Positions 1 to 12,300 of a DNA stretch of 64,000 nt are shown piece by piece. The notes beneath the pieces were generated by a model. It worked only from the letters and a program-made list of their open reading frames with translations. It did not search any database and was not told where the DNA came from. Made by a program: the position numbers and the translations under genes. This stretch comes from Aporrectodea caliginosa (lineage: Eukaryota; Annelida; Clitellata; Crassiclitellata; Lumbricidae), in NCBI GenBank assembly GCA_020284085.1, contig JACEVL010000061.1, positions 1,080,209-1,144,208 of the forward strand, written 5' to 3'. The first letter of the stretch is position 1. The number at the start of each line of letters is the position of its first letter.

Positions 1-142
1 GATACTGCATCATTGACAGCAGATACATCCCAGCTAAAAGCAACATCAGATCATATTTAAACTTGAAGTTTACAACCATAAAGAAACTGTTTCAATTGTT
101 ATGCATGAGATCAGTTGAACAGTTTAGTCCCTCCCCATGTAC

Positions 143-322
143 CTTGATGTCATTGAGGAAAACGACAACTATTCCATTTGGCTTGATGCTGGCAACGAAT
201 CCTTCGATTACTAAACCTCTTGAGCACTGAGTGTATTCAGAGACCACTGGCAGCTTTGATTTAACAAGAGCTTTCTTGCAAGTCAACAGCAGCTTCGACT
301 TTTCAGGATCAACTAAAAGCAC
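143..322 (-). CDS. PDCD11: PDCD11 exon 14 (last in window)
   Basis: 60 codons, VLLVDPEKSKLLLTCKKALV onward, ending GIVVVFLNDIK at a gtacat donor. Matches the 'VLLCDPEAKKLMMTLKKTLI' strand closing the fifth S1 repeat and the start of the sixth. The gene continues to the left of the window. Confidence 0.92.
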
Positions 323-3300
323 CTTGAAAACAATCAACCAGCCAAAATTATTATGCATCCAAATAAACACTACTCAAGCTCACACAATGAACACATTGAA
401 GCATACCATAATCACCTTGAAATAGTCTGATCTTTTTTGAATCCTGTTTGCAACTTTGACTCGTCTCGAAATGATACATCAGAAATGTATCAACAACTGA
501 TTAATAACAAAGATGTCACTAAGTCTGAGAGGATGCACATATTTAATTTTCAAAGATATGTTTATTTCTCTGTCAGAATTTTACCAAAGACAGAAGCCAA
601 AAAGAAGCAACTTTAGGATAATAATTTTGTATAAACAAATGACTACTTCAACATCAAGGTCTTTTCCAACTCAGAATTTACTATTTTGTTATTAAAAGAA
701 GAAAACAGTAGATCTGAGACAACCATGGGTATGAAGTGCTAGCAACTTCAATTTCTTAGCCTCAGCATACGAGGGCAGGTGGCCAGTCCTCTCCCTCGCT
801 GTCTCATCTTCCCACTGACAGTATATGGTCAGGGCAAGATGAGTTCTATGAGTAGCCCACCACTCAGTTTGTAAAATTTGTGTACTGTCATTTTGCTTTA
901 TTTTGTGGTGAATAAACTACTTACTTACTTACTTACTCATTATAGCTGAGTTGACTGGGACGCAGATGGAGCAGAATTCTCAAACTAAATTTCTGTCATG
1001 ATTGGGGATTTCAACCCCCTCCTCTCTCAATTGACAGGCCAGAAGGCTACCACTACACTATCAAGCACCTTGTTTTATCATAATGTCATCTGAAATAACA
1101 CTTTGAAGGCACATTACAACATAAACTCTAATCCTATAATTATTGTTATTTTTGCATTTAGAGTAATAAGCACCACTATCTAATGACCAAGATTCAATTG
1201 ATGGTGCTGAGTTGTTGTCAGTAAAGTAACTGTTGCAGGGAGGATCGAACCCATAGTCTCTGTATCACAAGTCAAGCACTCTTATTGGCTCATCATTTTG
1301 TTAAAATAACACACATGGCCTCAATCAGTGGTGAAGAAACTCATTACCCCAAGAAGAGATACTAAATTATGCATACAACAATTGAATAATTATAATCAAT
1401 GACAATGACATCTTACCTTGCACTTAAGTTTCTTTCCAAAGTAGAATTTCTTTTCTGGTTTTGCCAATGGCACATCAGACAGATGGAGTTTTGGTACGAA
1501 GCCCTGGATGTGGTCAGTGACTTTGACAGCTGCTCCTCTGTTCAACAGCCTCTCTACCGTGCACTACACATCAGAACACAAAAGCAAATCATTCAACAGC
1601 AACAGTACTATTGAATGGAAATAACCGATTACACTAGATGATGATGCCCTTCAAAGAAGACAGTGATGCCCTTCAAAGAAGACAGAAATTTTTTTGGCTG
1701 AACAAAAGATTACAGTGGACTTCACCACTTAACAAAGTAATGCCAACTAGAACAACTATAGGTAATTGTTTAGCTAGCATGTGCAGAAATCATAGAAGAA
1801 CATTAAATGATGACATAAGACTTATCCTGAGGTAGCATAAATGATCTCAACAACATGTTTGATGTTAGCTAACAAATATTGGCTGTAAAAAATATGTAAA
1901 AGTGTGTAAAGCACTAGAATTTATGGCATACTTAAAACCTGTCATAATGGATAAGGCTGAACATATGAGTTATTAAATTAAATTAAAAATAAAGAATATC
2001 CATCATAATATTCTAAAGATCATTCTAAAAAATGCAGAAATTTTTGGACTCTGATAGACTTTTATTTAATACATGTAAGTTCTTTTCAGCTTTTTCAAAA
2101 CATTCATTCCATTATTGTTAGATACAACCAGTTGAACAGTTAAGTTATAAATTAAGCTGCCTAAAATTATAATTAACTTTGAACAACAGAAATGTTGCTC
2201 TGCTTCTACCAAGAAGTTTGTGTCCTTCCAGGAAGAATTTATTACAACGGGAAAATAATTTCTCCCTGGTCATTCTTTTTCAGAATATAGTCTTTTTGAG
2301 GCCAAATTTATTCTAAAACAGATTAACTGGAGAAAATCTGTTCTAAAACAGATCTGCCGGCAGACAATCTGTTTTAAAACAGATCCATTGGAAGGAGATT
2401 TTTGAATGGAGACCCCTGCAATACAGTGCCATAAAAACTGCACTTCTACTGCAGTCACGTGCAACAATCCCATATAATTTAATCTATTGCATGTCAGTAG
2501 ATTTTAAAACTGAGCCTACAGATGGCAATGAACAGGTCATCAATGTCTTAACGTTACATAATTAAAGAAAACATTGAAATAATAACATTTGAAAAGAGTG
2601 GTCTCCTACCTCAATCACTATTCCAGGCTTAATGTCTGAGTATGAGAAGAACTCTGCATTAAGGATATTTCTACAAAAAATACACACCAGTTTTAGACTA
2701 AACAATACGCATCACATTCAATATGTAGCATTGCAACATTGTATTCTTAATTAAACTTTTTTTAATGACACTTGAATTAAATTAAATTAGTCATAAACAA
2801 ACATTTTACTTATAACACATAAATTTAACGGAATTAGTCATGCTTATATCTGCTGCAACTTTGCACAGTGCCTCCAATTTGCACTTCTGTGAGACATTAC
2901 ACACATTAAACAACTGTTGTAAAATCAAGTGTTCCACAGAAGCATTTCCTTTGTATGTATGTATGTATCACAAAGCACTTGGCATAATCGTAACATGTCA
3001 ACAAACATTTCCAAAACTATACTTACTCTTTCAGTGAAACATAAGCCACTTTAGTCAAGTAATCAAAATACGTTATTCGGCATCTGAAAATTAAAAGAAA
3101 ACAGTTTCAATGTAGAGAATAATTAAGTTAAGCATCAACCCAGTTAACCTGATGTGCCATGCAGGTCATAATGGCCAACCGTTTAACTTGACAGCACTTC
3201 TATACAATTATATCTCCTGACTTAGTCTTTTGAATTACTCCTAAATAAGTTCCAATAGTAGCACTTCAGCAACTTCAGATGAACATGTTTTTGAAACACA

Positions 3301-6300
3301 GCAACAGTCACTGAAGCTCCTCAGCCACAAATGAGAGTCCACCACATGTGTGACTGGCACACATGATTTTGCTCATTCCTTAGATAGCCAAAGACAAGAA
3401 ACAAGATAGTCATAGCACTGGATGAAGGCCATCTGCTCAATTTCATATAAGAGAAATTGACATCAATTAAGATTACAGTGAAAGTCTTCAATGTTCCAGG
3501 ATCATAATAAGTAGACATTAAGATCTAAGGTTAAGAATTTGAGGCAACCAACCTTTGATTGTAAATTTGAACCATGGCATGTCTTAATAATATAAAGACA
3601 AGCCTTGAAAATGGAGAAAAGTGCTCGTCATGTTTCTTTTATAGAAGAGAATTTACTGAAACCTGCAACATACCTATGAGTTGAGCCTCTGGAATACGTC
3701 TTCTGTAGCAATTTCATATCCTGGACAGGTAGCTGAGCAAACTGAAATAAATGATCACCTTGATAGTACAGCGTCTTTCTCACAAAAAACTTGAATCCTT
3801 TACTGACAAGAAGTATTGTTTTCACAATAGCTCTTTTAGTGTCTCCTCATCTGTATAGGGTTAAACTAGGTTCTGCAACTAAATTGTTTCCTAAACAGTG
3901 CAAAACCAGTCCAAACTACAATATGCAATAAATCAGTACAGACGTTGAGGACAATATTTTGTGTTATTTTGAGCATGTTCAATGTACAGTGCCATGAACC
4001 ATCAATCAAAATATCAAATCTAAATACATGAAAGTAAAGATTAACAGAAACTAATCAAGTGTTTTTGTAGACTTTTAGTTGTTGGGCTGTAATATGAATA
4101 GATTAAATCTGTTATAAAGATTTTATTTTATTTTAATTTTGTTGTTGTTTGTTTTGTTTTTTGTTTTTGGTTTTTTTTTAAAACAGCATGTATGTAGCCT
4201 ATATTATTATGTTAATATGGTTTGTTTTTTGTATTGATTGATTCCTTATGTAAACATTTTGTAATTAAAGTAAGAATCTCATGTCAACATTACATGTATA
4301 ATAAATAACCATTAGGCTTTATTAACAATTAAAAGTAAGAAATTAAGAAAATCTGGTGAAATTACTCTTTTATATTCATGTCTATAGCATAATTATGATA
4401 AAAAACTGTGATTTTAAATCTGTGACTATACATGTATTTCTTTAGTAATATTTGATTGCAATGCTTGAAAATTCAAAGTAGAATAGAAATAAATTGTTTA
4501 TGATATTTTCTGCAAAGCATTGTATAACTTACCTGCAAGTATCATAGATATTAATAGCTGAGTTATATTATGATGTCAAGCAATGAATATAACATACAAC
4601 ATATGATAAAGAACTGTGATTTTTAATCTGTGACTATGCATGTATTTCTTTAATAATATTTGATTGCAATGTTTGAAAATTCAAAGTAGAATAGAAATAA
4701 ATTGTTTATGATATTTCTGCAAAGCATTGTATAGCTTGCCTGCAAGTATCATAGATATTAATAGCTGAGTTGTATTATGATGTCAAACAATGAATATCAG
4801 TGACATTGTAAAATACTGTTTAGACGCCTTTAAATGGTGTCATTTGAACTCTATTAATTCTTTGGTTTTTTAAAATTGTATTGTACATAATTTTGAATTG
4901 TCGTCAACGGCCTTTGATGTCATATGATGACGGTAAACTTGTGATTAAAAAAAAAAATCAAAAACAATCAATATGTGCTCATATATTAGGTGTCTTACTA
5001 ATCAAGACTTCAGCATAACTCAGGCTGTTGTTCTCAGACTCGTCTAATCTTAGAAGAGATCATTACTTTATATGGAATTCTGTTTTGTTTGTTTCCACTT
5101 AAAACAGCCATCATTGAATAAGATGAACGTACCCTCGCAAATCCTTTAACCTCATCTGGAAGCTTGAAATGAACTCCACGTTTTTTCTCCATGTAACTCA
5201 CTGTCGCATTCTCCAGAATCTGACCAACCATCAGATTTCCAAACAACTTGGCCGACAGTAAGTTTGCCGACACAAGATGAGGCAGTTCCGTCAGAGCTAC
5301 AACTTTAGAGATTGTATTCACAAACAAAACAGCAACCTCCACCTGCAAAAACAAACAAAATTTGACAAAAGAGATGCAGAAAACGAGAGATTAAATGAAA
5401 ACTAAAATATGAGTGAAAAACTCTAGACTTTTGTTAGTATAGATTACAACTATATACATGTAGAACTGAATCTAATAAGTGATTAAAATCAAGTGGTTGA
5501 AATAAATAAAGAAAATATACATCGTATGGAAAAGAAGACATATGATGCGTCATTTCGAAACAAGTGCATTTTAAGATAGTTTGCAATTGAATACTGCACA
5601 GTGCCACAGAGTAAAATAAAAGGCAACATTAACGGGTATGTAATTACAATGGGAGGAAGATAGTCCAATTTTATACAAGAAGGCACAACAACCTCGAATG
5701 GATGTATGGATGCATGACACCTGTACAACTCCATTGGCTGAAGAAAGCACAACAAATGTCAACTCATCTGATGCTAAACTACTATGTACATTGCTCAGCC
5801 ACCTAGGTAAGATTTAAAAGGAAACGAAATTCTTCAAACCTCCGTTCCTACAGCATAAGATTTGATGGATTCTTCTAAGTGTTGCTTGTGTACCGATCCC
5901 GTGAAAGACAACATCTGTACAGTCAAACTGTTCTCCAAAACCTTAAACATTCATGTAACATGAATACATGTTAACACATAACAAGAAAACATGTTAATAT
6001 CATAAAATCTTGTGCAGTTGAAAATAAAAACGGCTAACAAGTTATCTAAACTCCCTGCCATCCTTTCCTTCCTGCCATCCTTTGTCAATGTGTCTGTTGT
6101 TATTTACATAAGTTGTGTTAACTTACAGAAATCCTGAGGAACATAAAGAATTGACAGATAGTAAAGAATATGACATCGTCATAAAAATTGAAGAATGAAA
6201 TACTATTCATTTGCAATGAGTATATGGATCATTCACCTAGACCAGTATCACGACAATGATAATTCAAGAGAGAACAGTGAACAGCCATTTAGGCCAATAA

Positions 6301-9300
6301 ATCTGACTTCACAAGATAGTGCCAGTCATGTCTCATTCCAAAGAAAATGAATTTCATGCAGACTTTTGATGATTGTTTATATTTTAGTAAAGATTGTTGG
6401 TAAATTCAGTCCCAAGAAATTGTCTCCAACAACAACAGTGACCTGTCAGAAATTGACTACTGGTAATCAAAGACGATAAACGCAAACAAAACTCATTAAC
6501 TTTTCCTGGAAAAGAAAGTGTTCACTTCAACAACACACTAGTTCAGAAGATGCTTTTAAAATCTGTTGGCCCTAAATCTAATCTCTGCACTTACATCCGT
6601 CACAGTTGCATGGACTACGAATCCTGGCAGCAAAGACTGAAGGCTCAGCTTCATTGATTTCTCTACCTGCAAAACAAACAGAAATGAAAGATTTAAATTT
6701 GTTTCTGGGTTTACTTGTAACTGCTTATTGTTACTATCAAAGACAATCAGACAGACGCTATAGTAAGTGTCCACAGTACTAGTACATACATACATACACA
6801 TATTATGAACGATATATCACACTGAAACAACGACTCAAGCTGTTAAATGGATTCCATAGTTGACAATCGAAGCCCTGTGAGAACTATCTGCGGTCCACAA
6901 TAACTCACTCTGCATCTAAGAGCTAAATCGGGTAGCAATCACAAAGGGTGACCAGTTGTTTACTACAGATGCAATACTCCATCCATCAGGTCCCAAAAAC
7001 ACCAGCCCTGGGCCATATCCAACTGTTCATGTGCAATCAAACCTGTCCAAATATGCACAAGCATTAGTTTATGTTTCAAATAATATAGCATTTCTAATGT
7101 TTAACGTGTCGCAGGCAAACAGAAACTTACAACTGAGACGCTAATGGTTTCTGGGTCAACAGAGATCGTCACAGCATGACTCTCATTAACATCCATATCA
7201 GACTGTTCTTCTAAGGAAATGGCACAATGCAGATACGACCCAACAGACAGCTTTCTCTGATCTAACACAAAAACAACAAATAGCCTCATTAGAAAGAAAT
7301 TCATAGCATAACTGGTTGTTTATACTCAGCAACACTTTTAATGACAATAAAAAATGCACAAAACAGTGCAATCTTACAATGTTCATAAAACCAACTCGAA
7401 TAAAATTCACAACCATAATAATTTATCAGAGCTTTAAATCTCATAGACATATCAAACACAAAGATACAATATAACAATCAATTAATCAATCAGTTGATAG
7501 ATTTATGCCAAGTAAATAGTTCAGCTAAACTTGATAGTTAGTATCAACTGCTTTCTGTTTAAGACTCGCTCCAATGCTCCTTCCCAGGATACAACTGTCC
7601 AGAAAAAGATTCATAAATACACGCGCAGTCCTGAATAGTTAGGAATAATAATAAAATTAGGAATAATAAAATCACGAATAATAAATTAGGCATAATAATA
7701 AAATTAGAAATAATAATAAAACTGGATGAAGACAATAATACTTAGCAACAAAAGTAGTAGAACTATTATTGTAACAGTCGATGAAACTACTGCAGGTTAT
7801 ACAGACCAGAAGCAAATGCCTTGAGGTATTTGGCCGCAGCAACCTTGCTCAGAAAGGCTGTGACTTTCACGCCTAAGTCAATTAAATATCCGTGGTCTTC
7901 GCAGCTTGAAATGCATCCTGTCAAAACCTGCATTAAACAATGATGCTTTTATAAACACAATAAGAACAATAACAAACTTTTGACAAGGACATCACCAGAT
8001 GGGGCATTTGCAATAAAATATCCACGTGTGTATATCTGGTAGGTGAATTTAATTGTTCAAAGATGTCACAGGTACAGGCATGCATCATCTGCTCATAGCA
8101 GAGATGACAATAAAACTTAAAAGCTATTGATAAAGAAGAAAATGATTATAAGCACTGCCTAATCTTAAAACGAATAATTTCAGCACCAATAAGAGCTAGA
8201 ATTAAAGAACAGGTTTTCCATCTTAGAAAATTGCAAAGATTGTTAATGATATGTGACGCCAGGGGTCAAAACCCGTCGCTTGTCGCTTCCTAGATATTGA
8301 GCTAGAAGCTTAAATAGGCGAGAGGGGTCAAACATATACAATATTCTTCAATTCAGCAGTTGCCTGTAAATTTGCCATAATTTGCGAAGTAGTAAACCGA
8401 TTTTGATGCCGTTTGCTTTGTTTGGTGCCGAATATAGCCCGCTATTGCCCAGAAAAATTGCAAAATAATCAATTAATGATTGCGGAGGTCTTTGATGACA
8501 CGAACATTCCGAAACTGTTTTTTTTTATTTTTTCACTCTATACCAATGAAAGAATCAAACGCGCATAACTTAAGTTAAAAAGAAGATATTTTAATTCTGT
8601 AAAAAGTATTTTGAAGCAAATTAATTGTAGAATATGAATGAATAAAAAAGTCAGAAGCCGACATGTGACGGGTTTTGACCCCTGGCGTCACATATGTATA
8701 ATGAATGTGAGATGAGTGAGGTAATTATCGCAGAATGGAAGAAAAGGAGTAGCACATTCATAAAAGCTAAAGGATAGGCTCTACAATTCAAAAACATACA
8801 AGAAGAAATAACAGATATCTGCAAAGAAACTATGCAATGCACTAGATAATGCCCTAGATAAAAGAAAAATTCTTAAGACATAATTTAGAAAGGAATTGAA
8901 CAGACAAGGACAAAATGAGTTGGACAACAAGAAATGACTTCAGCAAATGCAAAAGAGACAAGGAAGTTGAGAAGTGATGTAGGCAGGGCAAAAAGAACTT
9001 TTTCCTACATAAAATAACTTATGTGCAAAAGGCAACAGGTAGTCGCCAATACCAAATTCCAAGGCAATTCCGATAAAAAGACATTTTCTACATACCATTC
9101 CATTTTTCAATGCAACTATGCTGCTGTTAACTTCTTTTGGATTAACTGTCAGTTTTATTACTTTCTTTTTCCCGTTAACAGAAACTTCTTTGACTTTACA
9201 GCGAACCACGCTTCCAACGGGAAAAATTTCATGCAGACTCAGCAGGTTCTACAATGGAAAGTTAACCAAATGCAAACAATAGAAAAACGAAAGCAACATC

Positions 9301-12300
9301 AACCCTGAGTGTGCTTGTTTGGTTAACAACTTATACATACAGAATTTACTCAACAACTTAAATACATAATTTACTCAAAATGCAAAGAAATAATCCTTAT
9401 ATTATTATTCGGCATAGAAATTATCACTAATGCATCTGTCTATGCATCTGCTTATTACAAATGCTAGATAATTAGTAGGTAGATGTAACAAAGTATTAGG
9501 TCATATGAGAAATGGCTCATTAATTAACATCATGCACCAAATACTCACTTTTGGTGAACAGCCTGAAAACTTTCTACACATGGATCTCAAAGACCATGCA
9601 AAAATGATTTTTAAGTTTTACTCGCACACTTATTTTACCAAAAAATTATCAAAAAAGAACAAGTCAATCTGTTAGGGTCAACCAATGTTCAAAATGGTGG
9701 TCAAGCGTCAGTGACTTGTGTCCAAACATTGCCTAAAAAGGCACGAAATTCAAAGCCTTAACTCTTTCCCGTCTGAATTTTTTTTCCCAAGGAAATCAAC
9801 TGTACAGTGGGTAAAACTGACCACAGTGCAAAAAAGATTACAGTTAAGTATAACAAAGTATACACTTCCTGAAATTCATATCTGAAAAAGTATGAGAGTT
9901 GGTATACACAACAGCATTCACGACTTTTCATATCAGTCGAGTCTTTTTAAAAATAAACCTCAAAATCTAGCAACAAACTAGATGTAAACTTGTCAACAAT
10001 GCTATTTTTAGTCTTGATGTTACTTTATTATAAATTTTTATCCAGTGAGAACTCCCATGTTGGGTTTATTAACAAGCCAATATGGTTGGCAATAACTCCC
10101 AAAGAGTCTCAGAGCAAAAAACTATTTTCAAGTTGAGCTTGGTGAAAGGACTGCAGCCTTAACATAGAAACAGAATGAAAATCAAACACGCACATTCACA
10201 CAATCCCTTAAAATATGAAAGATTTAAAATGACAGACCTTGTCTTCAGCCAGATCAGACTCTGTTCCATCAGCAAGAGCTTCTAGAAGAGAAGTGTATGC
10301 ATCAGAAAAGTCTGTGATAGCAACGGTTCCTGTCAGACCATTTGGCAACGATACAACCATATCAAGCTCATGAACTTGACGAACACAGCCAAGCACCAGC
10401 ATGCCCGTAGAAACGACCTAAAATATTTAATAAAAATGGATATTTATTGAAGGACAACCAAGGCCAAAACATGTCTGCACTCAATTCAATCAGAAAATGA
10501 CAAAACAGCTGCAAACTTCACAAAGAACCACCGCTACTAATTTACCAAATGGAACAGCAACCATAATTGTAGCAACCAACTATAACATGTACAAAAAGAG
10601 AAGAAGCAGTCCATAAATCTGTATCAGTAGAAAATAAAGAGTTACCTCTGAAAATGCCTTTTCTTCTTCATTTGGCTGTTTTGTAGTCTTTGCTTTCTTA
10701 GGTCGAGATGTCTATTGATAAGAAAATATTTTTGCTATAGAGAAAGTCTGATTTAAGCTTTCAGAGTGAAACTATTACTGGTAAAACAAAGAAAACAAGT
10801 CTATATACGGTATATATATATATAATGCTTGCACATATAGAATAAGAATTACTGCACTAATTCTACAGCTAAGTGACAGAAACAAACGTGCATCAACAAC
10901 AGCACGAGGTGCGTGAGCACGCTATGTCATTTGGTAGAGGCATAAACTTAAAAGAAAATGGCAATGTACTGCCCCCCCCCCATGTACAGGACCTTGGGAT
11001 TCATCAGTTGCCAAGACAATGAAAGACCAAAGACCGGTAAGAGCACCTCAGAAACACTCCTTGCTGGACACAGAAGCTATCCTTTACTTTGCAAGGAGAC
11101 ATAGAGACCAAACAGCAGGCTAGAAAATCAAATTTTTAGTGAGCTTAAAAGGATCTTCTTGAACCATTTTGCTAAGTTTGCTTGAGATAGATGTAAAAGG
11201 AAAACTCATAACCTTCAAGTTAACTAGGAATGTCAAGTACACCAAGAAACGAAAGGGACAACACCATGAAGGGTAAGAGCGTAGACCATAATAAAGACCA
11301 TTTTCTAGACCATAATGTTTAGTTGAGTTTTAGGGGGGAAAATTTACCCCACTTTACATTACACTGTTAATACAATTTTGAACTTCCAATCCAATCTGCC
11401 CACTTGCACTGCTAAAATGAATTTATATCCACTAAATGTCTAATTTGCCTAAAGAAAAGAGTTAACATTTCTTGTGGCTAGGACTTCATCCTGGACATTA
11501 CTGAGGAAACTCAATATAAACTACTGAAAGGCATTCATCGCATTTGATATCAAAATCTTCCATGTCCAGGCACTCTGTGCTGCTAAATAAGCATCAATGT
11601 TGCTGCCATCATCTTCTAAAAGCATAGAAATCACTTGCTACAGAGGTATGCCCAGGAAGCTCTGCTATACCCCCACATTAGTCCCCACTCTCCAAAACTT
11701 TACTAATGCCTTAGGCCTCATCAATGGTATAAATCCTCACAGGCCAGCTACTTGACACTTTTTTCTCATGTGCCAACCCCTTGACAGTCAAAAAAGTATA
11801 GAATCCAGTAAAAAATACTTGTAGAGTTTTGTGTCATTTTTCAAATAATCTGAACAGTATTTGACAAAGAGCAAATATTGGGATTGTCATTTTCCTTAAT
11901 AATACATCAATCCTCAGTAGTGTTGTGAGGCGAAAAAATTGTCCGGAAAATTTCATATTTTTCCGGAAAATTTCGGAAAATTTCCAGTGTTTTTTTCCGG
12001 AAAATTTTCCAATAGTTTTCCATCAATATAATATTACTAAATAACAATTTAAATGTATAATAATGTTTAAACATCACTCACTCTATACTGTCTTATGTAG
12101 TTCTAAGTGATATAGAAGAAAAAATATTCTGTATTGAAACCAATTGCATGCCGCACTTTGGTGTACAAAAACTCGAGCATTTCAATAACATTAAAGACGA
12201 TTAAGCTATACAGTTCGTCATTATGCCCCATATTATAGGCCCCAAATAGATTATCTAACCCATTACCCATAATTATGTTTATTCAATCGATGGCACTGTT

